A DNA stretch of 64,000 bases from an uncultured Bacteroidales bacterium (GTDB taxonomy: Bacteria > Bacteroidota > Bacteroidia > Bacteroidales > FEN-979), in assembly GCA_903916595.1 (NCBI GenBank), contig CAIWXI010000096.1, positions 1 through 64,000 on the forward strand, in the 5' to 3' direction. The notes beneath the pieces are model-generated. The model saw only the letters and a program-made list of their open reading frames with translations, was not told where the DNA came from and made no database searches. A program made the position numbers and the translations under genes. Positions 7,609 through 15,245 of the stretch are shown here, piece by piece; within the stretch, counting starts at the first letter, position 1; each line of letters begins with the position of its first letter.

Positions 7609-8178
7609 ATGAAATTATCAGGTAAGATCAGGAAACATTACTTTATCACTATCATCACCTTCATAATAACAATCACTATTATCACGGTCATATGGCATTC
7701 AAAATCAGTATCGATGGGAAACAAAGTTATTAAAGAAGGGGCAAAGGCCCCTGATTTTACCCTTCCTTCGCAGGATGGAAGCACAGTGAGTCTTTCACAG
7801 TTTGCAGGAAGCAAGGTTGTAGTTCTTTTCTTTTATCCCAAGGATGAATCCTACGGTTGTACCAAGGAAGCCTGTAGCTTCAGGGATAATTACGAAGTGT
7901 TCAGGGATGCCGGTGCTGAGGTTATAGGGATCAGTGCCGACGACCAGGCCTCTCACCAGTCATTTGCTTCCAATCATAAGCTGCCTTTCCTGCTTCTATC
8001 AGACAAAGATCGCAAGGTAGCGGGGCTATACAATGTAGGAAAAACACTGGGCCTCATTCCGGGCCGGGCGACATATGTAATTGACAAAGCCGGAGTAATC
8101 AGAAAGATTTTTTCTTCGCAGTTCAGCTTTGAAAAGCATATTGATGAAGCGATAGGAATGATCAGGACCCTGAAGTAA
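7609..8178 (+). CDS. Peroxiredoxin, BCP/PrxQ type, possibly membrane-anchored
   Basis: AhpC/TSA-family thiol peroxidase. Catalytic motif PKDESYGCTKEAC contains the peroxidatic Cys and a second Cys five residues on, the PrxQ arrangement; the usual TPGC is SYGC, still fitting Px3(T/S)xxC. From VIKEGAKAPDFTLP onward the protein is a full peroxiredoxin. The longer start adds 35 residues with a single Ile/Thr-rich hydrophobic segment (about 11-29), suggesting a membrane anchor or signal. The promoter lies so close to this ATG that the ATG at 7714 (MGNKVIKEG) may be used instead, giving a 154-residue cytosolic form. The gene converges with the DUF2400 gene with a 1-bp gap. Confidence 0.88.
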   Translation: MKLSGKIRKHYFITIITFIITITIITVIWHSKSVSMGNKVIKEGAKAPDFTLPSQDGSTVSLSQFAGSKVVVLFFYPKDESYGCTKEACSFRDNYEVFRDAGAEVIGISADDQASHQSFASNHKLPFLLLSDKDRKVAGLYNVGKTLGLIPGRATYVIDKAGVIRKIFSSQFSFEKHIDEAIGMIRTLK

Positions 8179-8179
8179 G

Positions 8180-8977
8180 TTAAAACCTTTCGAAAACACC
8201 CAGTCCGAAAAGGGCAAAGTCGTATTTCACCGGATCGGCTGGATCAATTTTCCGCAAGGCAACCGTAAGTTCTTCCGCTGCCTGCCAATCGTTTGATTTT
8301 CTTTTAAGCAGCCCGAGTTTTCTGGCAACATTTCCCGAATGAACATCGAGCGGACAAATAAGTTCAGACTTAAGAATTGATTTCCATAATCCGAAGTCAA
8401 CACCCTTGCTGTCATCCCTTACCATCCAGCGAAGAAACATGTTTATCCTTTTACATGAGGCTCCTTTTTCAGGATTTGCAAGATGTTTTTCATGTCTCTG
8501 CGGATGTGGGAGCTGCAGGAATATCCTGCGGAAAGCATCTATGCGCGACTTGACATCCGTCACCGGCTGGCGATCAAAACAACTCTCTAGTCCGCCTTCA
8601 TTAATATATATATATTGAAGCGACTTCAGGAAAAAGACACAGTCTTCGCCGTTGAAAGTCCGATGTACAAAGTTTCTGAATGGTTTGAGGTCGGAGGAGG
8701 TGAAGGACCTGATAAATTGGTGGGGCATCATATCCATCATTTCCATAAGATGCCGGGCATTCCGAAGGATACTCTTACGGAACCCCCACGAAATAGTGGC
8801 AGTAAGAAAGGCCGATATCTCGATATCCTCCCTTAAAGAAAACAGATGTGGAATTGAAACCGGGTCGGTTTCGATGAAAGCAGGAGTGCTGTACTGGAGG
8901 TATTTTTCTTCCAGGAAACCCCGGAGTTCTGACTGATTGATTGATTGACTGATTGATTGAATTAAGTATTTTTTCAT
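8180..8977 (-). CDS. TIGR02757/DUF2400 family protein
   Basis: A 265-residue protein of the conserved DUF2400 (TIGR02757) family, whose function is not established. Recognisable parts: LREDIEISAFLTATISWG near 48-65, the central FNGEDC segment, RINMFLRWMVR near 177-187 and CPLDVHSGNVARKLGLL near 208-224. Its first 15 or so residues (IQSISQSINQS) come from a GATT-type simple repeat, and its ATG is part of a CATTCAGT octamer array shared with the korC stop. The true functional N-terminus may therefore begin near residue 17. It probably belongs to the oxidoreductase transcription unit upstream. Confidence 0.85.
   Translation of the reverse strand: MKKYLIQSISQSINQSELRGFLEEKYLQYSTPAFIETDPVSIPHLFSLREDIEISAFLTATISWGFRKSILRNARHLMEMMDMMPHQFIRSFTSSDLKPFRNFVHRTFNGEDCVFFLKSLQYIYINEGGLESCFDRQPVTDVKSRIDAFRRIFLQLPHPQRHEKHLANPEKGASCKRINMFLRWMVRDDSKGVDFGLWKSILKSELICPLDVHSGNVARKLGLLKRKSNDWQAAEELTVALRKIDPADPVKYDFALFGLGVFERF
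8931..8962. repeat. GATT-type simple repeat coding the N-terminus of the DUF2400 protein
   Basis: Runs of TGAT/TGAC tetranucleotides, effectively GACTGATTGATT units, translated as Ser/Gln/Ile-rich residues 6-16 of the DUF2400 protein. Confidence 0.8.
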
Positions 8978-9014
8978 TCAGTCATTCCGTCATTCAATCC
9001 TTCAGTCCTTCAGT
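8975..9014. repeat. CATTCAGT octamer array spanning the korC stop and the next start
   Basis: Five 8-bp units (CATTCAGT, CATTCCGT, CATTCAAT, CCTTCAGT, CCTTCAGT). The first unit contains the DUF2400 start codon and the last contains the korC TGA, so the whole 32-bp intergenic gap is repeat. Confidence 0.9.
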
Positions 9015-9564
9015 TAAGTACCTGCACCCCCTGTATCAGAGTTTTCCCGATCTCGATGGCTTTTTCATTTTCAGGGATCAGCTTATGGTGACGGGCCGGT
9101 AAGGATTTTTCAAGTCCTTTATGAATGTACTCGGGTGCGACCAGGGGTTTTAATTTAAGGAAACCTCCAAGCACGATCATGTTGAAGATCTTCGAAAAAC
9201 CGAGTTTCCCTGCTTCATCAGCAGCGGCAATGGAATAAATATTTATATCCTTACGCAGGGGCAGTCTGGTTATGCCATTGGGGTCATAAATCAGCAAACC
9301 GCCTGGTTTCACGGCCTTCTCGAATTTATCGAGAGATTGCTGGTTAAGTATGATTGCGGTGTCAAAAGAATTCAGAATGGGGGAGCTGATCCGCTCATCG
9401 CTTATGATAACGGTAACGTTAGCCGTACCTCCGCGCATTTCCGGTCCGTACGACGGCATCCAGCTTACTTCTTTGTTTTGCATAACCCCCGAATAAGCGA
9501 GGATCTTACCCATCGAGAGGACTCCCTGTCCGCCAAAACCGGCAATGATAATTTCTTCAGTCAT
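9010..9564 (-). CDS. korC: 2-oxoacid:ferredoxin oxidoreductase, gamma subunit
   Basis: A 184-residue gamma subunit of the pyruvate/2-oxoglutarate/branched-chain 2-oxoacid:ferredoxin oxidoreductase family. Family marks: GFGGQGVLSMG at 9-19, SYGPEMRGGTANV at about 38-50 and the GGFLKLKP segment. It is the last subunit gene of the D-A-B-C operon. Its stop codon lies in an octamer array and its start is preceded by a mixed heptamer/octamer stretch (9580-9635). Substrate (2-oxoglutarate or branched-chain 2-oxoacid) cannot be settled from sequence alone. Confidence 0.9.
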   Translation of the reverse strand: MTEEIIIAGFGGQGVLSMGKILAYSGVMQNKEVSWMPSYGPEMRGGTANVTVIISDERISSPILNSFDTAIILNQQSLDKFEKAVKPGGLLIYDPNGITRLPLRKDINIYSIAAADEAGKLGFSKIFNMIVLGGFLKLKPLVAPEYIHKGLEKSLPARHHKLIPENEKAIEIGKTLIQGVQVLN

Positions 9565-9579
9565 AAGGCTACAAATATC

Positions 9580-9635
9580 GAATATTGAACAACGAATATT
9601 GAATTACGAAGTTTCGCTACTTCGCTATTTCGCTA
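9580..9635. repeat. GAATATT heptamers joined to TTTCGCTA octamers
   Basis: Five 7-bp GAATATT-like units (9580-9614) run straight into three 8-bp TTTCGCTA units (9612-9635). The octamers encode the C-terminal SSEIAK and the TAG stop of korB (9617-9619). Confidence 0.88.
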
Positions 9636-10423
9636 CTTTGAATTAGTTTTCCGTCTACTTTGATGTCGCCCAGTGGATAAAACGGGAACATGTTTTCTTC
9701 CATCCATATGTTAGATTGTACGGGTGTCATCTTCCATCCGGAATTGCAGTTTGAAACCACTTCCACGAAGGCAATGCCTTTATTTTCTTTCTGTTGCTCC
9801 ATGGCTTTGCGGATGGCTTTTTTTGTTTTGCGCACGTGGCTGGGAGTATGGACCGCCTGTCGGGTTACATAATAAACTCCAGGCAGGTTCGCAATCAGCT
9901 CGGTGATCCTCAGGGGATGGCCCATTGTAGGGACGTCACGGCCGTAAGGCGAGGTTGAAGACCTCATCCCGGGAAGTGTAGTCGGAGCCATTTGTCCGCC
10001 GGTCATACCATAAATACCATTATTAATGAAGATGATAGTGAAATTTTCGCCACGGTTGCAGGCATGAATAGTTTCGGCAGTACCAATGGCTGCGAGATCG
10101 CCATCACCCTGGTAAGTGAATACAAAACGATTGGGCCATAAACGTTTGATGGCCGTTGCAAGGGCAGGGGCCCGTCCGTGGGCAGCACCTACCATATCGA
10201 TATTCATGAAGTCATAGGCCAAAACAGAACAGCCAACTGGCGATACTCCAATGGTTTTATCCTGAATGTTCATTTCTTCAAGAGTCTCCATGAGCATGCG
10301 GTGTACAACACCATGGCCGCAGCCGGGACAATAGCTCAGGGGTCTGTCGACAAGGAGGTCGGTACGTTTGTACACGATGTTCTCATCCTTGCGTATTTCT
10401 GTTTTTACAAAAGGTTCCTGCAT
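9617..10423 (-). CDS. korB: 2-oxoacid:ferredoxin oxidoreductase, beta (thiamine diphosphate) subunit
   Basis: A 268-residue TPP-binding beta subunit. CPGCGHG near 32-38 and GDGDLAAIG followed by FINNGIYGMTGGQ (GDG...NN motif, about 120-150) bind the thiamine diphosphate and metal. Together with the alpha, gamma and ferredoxin subunits it oxidatively decarboxylates a 2-oxoacid to an acyl-CoA while reducing ferredoxin. The gap to the alpha gene is 2 bp. The last six residues and the stop come from an octamer repeat, so the C-terminus is probably not conserved. Confidence 0.92.
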   Translation of the reverse strand: MQEPFVKTEIRKDENIVYKRTDLLVDRPLSYCPGCGHGVVHRMLMETLEEMNIQDKTIGVSPVGCSVLAYDFMNIDMVGAAHGRAPALATAIKRLWPNRFVFTYQGDGDLAAIGTAETIHACNRGENFTIIFINNGIYGMTGGQMAPTTLPGMRSSTSPYGRDVPTMGHPLRITELIANLPGVYYVTRQAVHTPSHVRKTKKAIRKAMEQQKENKGIAFVEVVSNCNSGWKMTPVQSNIWMEENMFPFYPLGDIKVDGKLIQSSEIAK

Positions 10424-10425
10424 AA

Positions 10426-11508
10426 TCAGCCTCCGATAATTTGGTTTTCAAGCGCGTGTACAACTTCATCGGGTGTGGGTATGATTCCGCCGAAGCGCCC
10501 GTAATGTTCGATTTTAATACTGCAGCCAACACTGAGTTTCACGTCTTCTATCATTTGCCCTGCATTCATCTCAACGACCAGCATTCCCTTGACTTTTTTG
10601 CCAAGTTCGTGTATGGGGATGACGGGGAAGGGGAAGAGGGTGATTGGCCTGAACAAGCCGACTTTAATGCCTTTGGCACGAGCCAGGTCCATCGATTTCT
10701 GGCAGATCCGGGCCGAAAGACCGAAAGCAACGAAAACGTATTCAGCATCTTCGCAACCCAGTGTTTCATAAAGTACCTCATTCTTTTCCATTTCCCTGTA
10801 CTTGGCCTGGAGTTTGAGGTTTACTCTCTCTTGTCCGGCCGGGTCAAGGTCAAGGGAAGTGATAATTATATGTTCGCGGTTTTTAGGTTTACCAGTTGCA
10901 GCCCAGGGGTTCTGTGATACAAGTTCTTCTTCGGTGCGCCGGGGGATAGCGTCAAACAGTACGACTTTTTCCATCATCTGTCCGATAGCGCCGTCTGATA
11001 ATATCATGGCCGGGTTGCGGTATTTGAAGGCCAGCTCAAAGGCGAGTTTCACGTGGTCGCACATTTCCTGAACAGATGCCGGGGCAAGAACGATCAGCTT
11101 GTAGTCGCCATGACCACCTCCCTTTACTGCCTGAAAATAATCGGCCTGGGATGGCTGAATCGTACCAAGACCCGGGCCTCCGCGAACGATATTCACTATG
11201 AGAGCCGGCAGTTCAGCTCCCGCAAGGTAGGAAAGACCTTCCTGCATCAGGCTCACACCCGGACTTGAAGATGAGGTCATCGCCATTTTACCCGATGCTG
11301 CAGCCCCGTAAACCATGTTTATAGAAGCTGTTTCACTTTCGGCCTGAAGGACAACCATCCCGGTACGCTCAAACGGTCTTTCTGCCATAAGGTACTCCAT
11401 CACTTCAGACTGAGGGGTTATAGGGTACCCGAAATAGCCGTCGCAGCCTGCCCTGATGGCAGCCTCGGCAATAGCTTCGTTCCCCTTCATCAATCGTAAT
11501 TCACCCAT
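10426..11508 (-). CDS. korA: 2-oxoacid:ferredoxin oxidoreductase, alpha subunit (KorA/VorB type)
   Basis: A 360-residue alpha subunit. GNEAIAEAAIRAGCDGYFGYPITPQSE at the N-terminus, reduced here to its key part GYPITPQSE, is the family hallmark, followed by QAESETASINMVYGAAASG and TSSSSPGVSLMQEG. The C-terminal third is the transketolase-C-like part with GLFRPITLFPFP. Short length and the separate beta, gamma and 4Fe-4S genes fit the Kor/Vor four-subunit class rather than a fused pyruvate:ferredoxin oxidoreductase. Branched-chain substrates would fit with the fused E1 and aminotransferase genes nearby, but 2-oxoglutarate is equally possible. Confidence 0.9.
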   Translation of the reverse strand: MGELRLMKGNEAIAEAAIRAGCDGYFGYPITPQSEVMEYLMAERPFERTGMVVLQAESETASINMVYGAAASGKMAMTSSSSPGVSLMQEGLSYLAGAELPALIVNIVRGGPGLGTIQPSQADYFQAVKGGGHGDYKLIVLAPASVQEMCDHVKLAFELAFKYRNPAMILSDGAIGQMMEKVVLFDAIPRRTEEELVSQNPWAATGKPKNREHIIITSLDLDPAGQERVNLKLQAKYREMEKNEVLYETLGCEDAEYVFVAFGLSARICQKSMDLARAKGIKVGLFRPITLFPFPVIPIHELGKKVKGMLVVEMNAGQMIEDVKLSVGCSIKIEHYGRFGGIIPTPDEVVHALENQIIGG

Positions 11509-11529
11509 GAGATATGTATTTTAAGATTG

Positions 11530-11757
11530 TTATTCAGAAACTTTTCCGCGGAAAACAGTGATCACACCATCAGGACATACAATGGCACAGTTCATGCAGC
11601 CGGTACAGTCATTATTGATTTTCATGGCAAAATGGTAACCTTTGCCGTTTACTTCTTTCGACATTGCAATAGTTGCAGAAGGACAAGCGGCTATGCATAC
11701 CTCGCAGCCCTTGCAGCGTTCCACGTTTACAAGGATATCACCTTTGATCTTAGCCAT
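11530..11757 (-). CDS. korD: 4Fe-4S ferredoxin-type subunit of the 2-oxoacid oxidoreductase
   Basis: A 75-residue protein with two CxxCxxCxxxCP motifs (CKGCEVCIAACP and CTGCMNCAIVCP) binding two [4Fe-4S] clusters; the delta subunit that takes electrons from the thiamine centre. It is the first gene of the four-gene operon, 21 bp before the alpha gene. A near-consensus -7 element (TAATTTCG at 11803-11796 on the minus strand, 7 of 8 matches) with an upstream TTTG at about 16 bp spacing may be the operon promoter. Confidence 0.92.
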   Translation of the reverse strand: MAKIKGDILVNVERCKGCEVCIAACPSATIAMSKEVNGKGYHFAMKINNDCTGCMNCAIVCPDGVITVFRGKVSE

Positions 11758-11883
11758 AATGAGGAAAATTAATGGTCTGGTATTTATTACCAGGGCGAAA
11801 TTAGGAAAATTTCTCCGAACAAAAAGGGGTTGTTGTTAAATTTAGAACAAGTATAGTTAATTGGGGGTTGGGGAAGTCCGGAT

Positions 11884-11911
11884 ATCCGCCATCTGCCATC
11901 CGCTATCTGTT
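11884..11911. repeat. ATCTGCC/ATCCGCC heptamer array
   Basis: Four units (ATCCGCC, ATCTGCC, ATCCGCT, ATCTGTT), the reverse complement of the GGCAGAT family at 6753. It ends 3 bp before the stop of the metallopeptidase-like gene. A G-rich GGGGTT-like stretch precedes it. Confidence 0.8.
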
Positions 11912-11914
11912 ACG

Positions 11915-12715
11915 TTACCTTTGAGCCGTTGAGTTGTAATAGAAGCTGCGGAAGTAGGATTCGGTGAAGGCTGGATTGATTTTATGGTAAAAGCTGATGA
12001 GGATTCTGGTTTTTTCGCGGATGTTATCGTCAAGGTCAACAAGCCTCCAGAATTCGCGGTCGCCGGTAAACATGTTTTGAACAAATACATTGATGTCTTC
12101 TTCAAGAGAAGCCGTTGAATATTCAGACAGGAAGCCTTTCTTGATAAGGGCGGGATCCAGGTCCATGCTGGCTGTGCCTTGTGAAATCGCATCAGCGCCT
12201 CCTTTCCCATACCTGAATGCGGGTGGGTTAAGCAAAAGCCATTTTGTTTTGTCAAAATAGCCAGGGAAATTCCGGACCAGTATACTTGAAAATTCGTGGT
12301 GGAATACCTGCTCTATATATTCATCGGTGAACCTGGGGTTATCATTGTCATCGCTAAGGTATACTGAATGATGATAATTGGTTCCGCCGTAAGGAAGTCC
12401 ATAAAATTTCATCGACTTGAACACAAAAACCCTGTCAAGGTTTTTATGGATTAAACCCGGCGGGTATTTTGCAAATGCCTTCGTAAGCAGATCTTCAATC
12501 CTGCCGAACTCTTCTGAGGTTACTGGTTTTATTTCAGGATTGACTTTCTTTCCTGACCATTCGCGGGGAAGAACACTCACTTTTGAAGGAAAGATGACCT
12601 CCACTCCGCTGTTTTGATCGTAGTAGCTCTGTGCCTCAAGTTTTGAAAAGAGGCAAAAAATAAAGGGAATCCAAATCAAAAATCCTGGAGAAAAAGCCAT
12701 TTTCCTGGTTGTCAA
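11915..12715 (-). CDS. Secreted putative zinc metallopeptidase-like protein with degenerate active site
   Basis: A 266-residue exported protein; the signal peptide hydrophobic core runs from about 8 to 24 and ends near KLEAQ. The segment FHHEFSSILVRNFPG near 140 resembles the zinc-binding region of the Bacteroidota putative metallopeptidases (Peptidase_Mx1-like), but HExxH reads HEFSS, so the second His is missing. Catalytic activity is therefore doubtful unless another ligand is used. It is flanked by short repeats on both sides and shares no operon with obvious partners. The family call is moderate. Confidence 0.6.
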   Translation of the reverse strand: MTTRKMAFSPGFLIWIPFIFCLFSKLEAQSYYDQNSGVEVIFPSKVSVLPREWSGKKVNPEIKPVTSEEFGRIEDLLTKAFAKYPPGLIHKNLDRVFVFKSMKFYGLPYGGTNYHHSVYLSDDNDNPRFTDEYIEQVFHHEFSSILVRNFPGYFDKTKWLLLNPPAFRYGKGGADAISQGTASMDLDPALIKKGFLSEYSTASLEEDINVFVQNMFTGDREFWRLVDLDDNIREKTRILISFYHKINPAFTESYFRSFYYNSTAQR

Positions 12716-12830
12716 CGTACAAAGGAAAGGATGGCAGGGTTCAGGTGGGAGGTAAAAACCGGGAAAATATCAACCCCGCATTGTTGATAACTTGCTAAAT
12801 TCTGTTGATAAGTTTGTTGCTCAGGTACTT

Positions 12831-12865
12831 ATCAGATATCAGATAACAGATATCAGATGGCAGAT
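12831..12865. repeat. ATCAGAT heptamer array at the aminotransferase 3' end
   Basis: Five units: ATCAGAT, ATCAGAT, AACAGAT, ATCAGAT, GGCAGAT. Read on the minus strand it supplies the final residues and the TGA stop (12853-12855) of the aminotransferase. The last unit links the ATCAGAT and GGCAGAT families. Confidence 0.9.
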
Positions 12866-14178
12866 GGGGGGTGGTTTAAATGAAACTTCCTCAAACGTTC
12901 TTCCAGCATGGGGAACTGTTCTCTTTTTACCAGAGAAACGCAGGCCCGGAGGCCTTCGTGCCGTTCGCTGCCGGTGATTGTTAAAGAGATCGCGCTGATA
13001 CCATAATAAATCAGCTCTTCAAGCAGTTGCTCGCCGCTGAAACCGGGATATGAAACCGTGAAATAAAATCCATCGGCAATAGGTTCATCCTCATCTTTAT
13101 CATACACGATGTTAAACCCGTTATCGAGAAAAAGTTTTTTCATGATCTTTGCTTTCTCTCCATATTCCTTAACAACTTCCACAAAGTTGTATGTGTTGTC
13201 ATTTGCAGCTTTCAAAAGGGCTGCCAGGGCAAACTGGGCAGAATGTGCGGTTCCGGCGCTTAAAGCATATAGTGTGCCGTAAATCAGCGCTCTGCCAAAA
13301 ATATTAGAGGAATATGACCAAAGCAGGTTTTCCGACACCTGGTTGAAGAGGTGGTTTGAAACAAGCATCAGCCCGATTCGCTGCCCTGCATAGCTGAAAG
13401 CTTTTGAGCTGGAGACCAGGAGAATATAATTATCGGTGTACTTTGCAACGGTTGGCTGGTAAGGTGGCTGTCCGGGATGGCTGTAATCTTTCCTGAAATC
13501 CATCCCGAAATAAGCCAGGTCTTCGATGATGATGACGTTATATTTAGTAGCCAGTTCTCCAATGATTCTGAGCTCTTTATCGGTAAAACAGATCCATGAA
13601 GGGTTATTCGGGTTTGAATAGAGGACAGAATTAATATTTCCTTCGGCAAAGTAGGATTCCAGCTTGTCCCTCAGTTTCTCTCCACGGTAATCATACACAT
13701 CGAAACTCTTGTATTTCAGGCCTAAAACGATATGCTGCTGGCGATGCACGGGGAATCCGGGGTCGATGAACAGGGTAACGTCACGTTCTTTTGCAAGTTT
13801 TGAAATGGTTAGGAAGGCCGCAAATCCCCCCTGCATTGAACCTACTGTGGGAACGCAGTTTGCTTCATCTACCTCGATATCGAGAAAGAGTTTGGCAAAC
13901 CTTGAGGCCTCTTTTTTTAAAAGAGGATGACCTTCGATATCGGGATAGACTGCGGCAACTCCTCTTTGGAGGGCTTCGATCTCGGCCTGTACTCCGATCT
14001 GGGCCGGAGGTAAGCCAGGCACTCCCATTTCCATGCGTATAAATTTCTCTCCGGTTTCCTTTTCGATGCCATTGATCAGCCGTTTAATTTCACGGATGGA
14101 GGCAATACCGATATTACGGATCTTACTTTCCTGAATATGGCGGCTGACGACTTCAGCGTTTATAGGTGTATCTTTCAT
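12853..14178 (-). CDS. Class I/II pyridoxal-phosphate aminotransferase
   Basis: A 441-residue fold-type I aminotransferase. SNPNNPSW (about 188-195) holds the Asn that contacts the cofactor, IIIEDLAYFGMD (217-228) the Asp and Tyr, and SSSKAFSYAGQRIG (257-270) the Schiff-base Lys259. C-terminal arginine for the substrate carboxylate is probably in the GLRACVSL segment. Substrate is not evident; an aromatic or branched-chain amino acid would fit the downstream 2-oxoacid and hydroxyphenylacetate enzymes nearby. Its last four residues derive from the ATCAGAT array. Confidence 0.88.
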   Translation of the reverse strand: MKDTPINAEVVSRHIQESKIRNIGIASIREIKRLINGIEKETGEKFIRMEMGVPGLPPAQIGVQAEIEALQRGVAAVYPDIEGHPLLKKEASRFAKLFLDIEVDEANCVPTVGSMQGGFAAFLTISKLAKERDVTLFIDPGFPVHRQQHIVLGLKYKSFDVYDYRGEKLRDKLESYFAEGNINSVLYSNPNNPSWICFTDKELRIIGELATKYNVIIIEDLAYFGMDFRKDYSHPGQPPYQPTVAKYTDNYILLVSSSKAFSYAGQRIGLMLVSNHLFNQVSENLLWSYSSNIFGRALIYGTLYALSAGTAHSAQFALAALLKAANDNTYNFVEVVKEYGEKAKIMKKLFLDNGFNIVYDKDEDEPIADGFYFTVSYPGFSGEQLLEELIYYGISAISLTITGSERHEGLRACVSLVKREQFPMLEERLRKFHLNHPPSAI

Positions 14179-14297
14179 CTTCCCTGCAAGTGTTGACGTG
14201 TAACAATAGTAGTGTCAGCAAAAATCATAAAATATTTTCAATCAACCATTGATATTAATCAGCGAAAAATAAGATTTTTAATAAGTTATCAACAGTT

Positions 14298-15245
14298 TCA
14301 GAATGGAGTTTCGCTTCCAAGATAGCATTTTACGCCGAGTTCTGTGAAGCGGTTTTGAATAGTGATGAGCTGATCTCTGGCTGTCATTTCAAGACCGGGG
14401 AGTTTGTAGGACTGGCCTGAGAGCAGGTACTTTTCCCTCCCCAGATGATGTACGGGAAGAATATTCAGTTCAGTGCGGCCGGTCGACAGGATGAACCCGG
14501 CTGTTGCACGGATATTTTCGTCGGAGTCATTCAGTCCAGGGACAAGGGGAAATCTGAAAACCATCCGTCCCTCAAAGGAATCGGCAAGGCGCCTGGCATT
14601 CTCCAGGATCCTGTGACCGGATGATGATGTAAGATGCTTATGAGCAGCCTCATCCATATGCTTCAGGTCGAAAAAGATCCAGTCGAGCCATTTCAGTGAG
14701 GGTTCAATATTTTCCCAGGGGACCTCTCCGCAGGTTTCAACGGCAGTATGGATGAGTGCATTATAGCATCTTTTCAGCAGGTTTGCAGCAAATTCCGGTT
14801 GAGCGAAAGGCTCTCCTCCTGTCAAGGTGATTCCTCCCTGTTGACCCCAGTACAGCCTGTCGCGTTCGATTCTGGCATACAGATCAGTGAGGCTTATAAA
14901 ATACCCTCCCTGGCCCAGGGCGCCGGTAAGGCAGGCTTTTACACAGTCGTACGTGTTGCATTTTCTGCATTTCTCTCTTTCAAAATCGATTCTGGGATTA
15001 TCCTGCCCAACATGTACCGAGATAGCCTGATGATGACAGGCCTGAAGACAATACAGGTCAAAAAGACATTTTGATTCTTTGTACAAAGGTTCCGGATAGG
15101 GCCTGATACCTTCCGGATTTGAACACCAAAGGCATCTCAGGGGGCAGCCTTTAAAAAATATCAGGGTACGGCAGCCGGGGCCGTCGTGAACTGAAAAGCC
15201 CTGTATATCGAAGATGTAACCGCCGGTTAATTCTGACTGCTCCAT
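14298..15245 (-). CDS. hpdA: Glycyl radical enzyme activase of the 4-hydroxyphenylacetate decarboxylase system
   Basis: A radical-SAM activating enzyme of about 315 residues. CPLRCLWC is the Cx3Cx2C motif of glycyl radical activases. An inserted ferredoxin-like region with two cysteine groups (CLFDLYCLQAC and CRKCNTYDCVKAC) binds extra [4Fe-4S] clusters, as in activases of 4-hydroxyphenylacetate decarboxylase, glycerol dehydratase and benzylsuccinate synthase. GGEPFAQ is the SAM-binding GGE motif. It installs the glycyl radical on HpdB. The start chosen is MEQSELTGG at 15245; an ATG 15 bases upstream is possible. Either overlaps the end of hpdC, so the two are translationally coupled. Confidence 0.88.
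   Translation of the reverse strand: MEQSELTGGYIFDIQGFSVHDGPGCRTLIFFKGCPLRCLWCSNPEGIRPYPEPLYKESKCLFDLYCLQACHHQAISVHVGQDNPRIDFEREKCRKCNTYDCVKACLTGALGQGGYFISLTDLYARIERDRLYWGQQGGITLTGGEPFAQPEFAANLLKRCYNALIHTAVETCGEVPWENIEPSLKWLDWIFFDLKHMDEAAHKHLTSSSGHRILENARRLADSFEGRMVFRFPLVPGLNDSDENIRATAGFILSTGRTELNILPVHHLGREKYLLSGQSYKLPGLEMTARDQLITIQNRFTELGVKCYLGSETPF

Noticed and set aside
12782-14294. Three DnaA-box-like 9-mers (TGTTGATAA at 12782 and 12803, TTATCAACA at 14286)
   Set aside because: They differ from the consensus by one base, are too few and spread around an aminotransferase gene, and no origin genes or AT-rich unwinding region are nearby.
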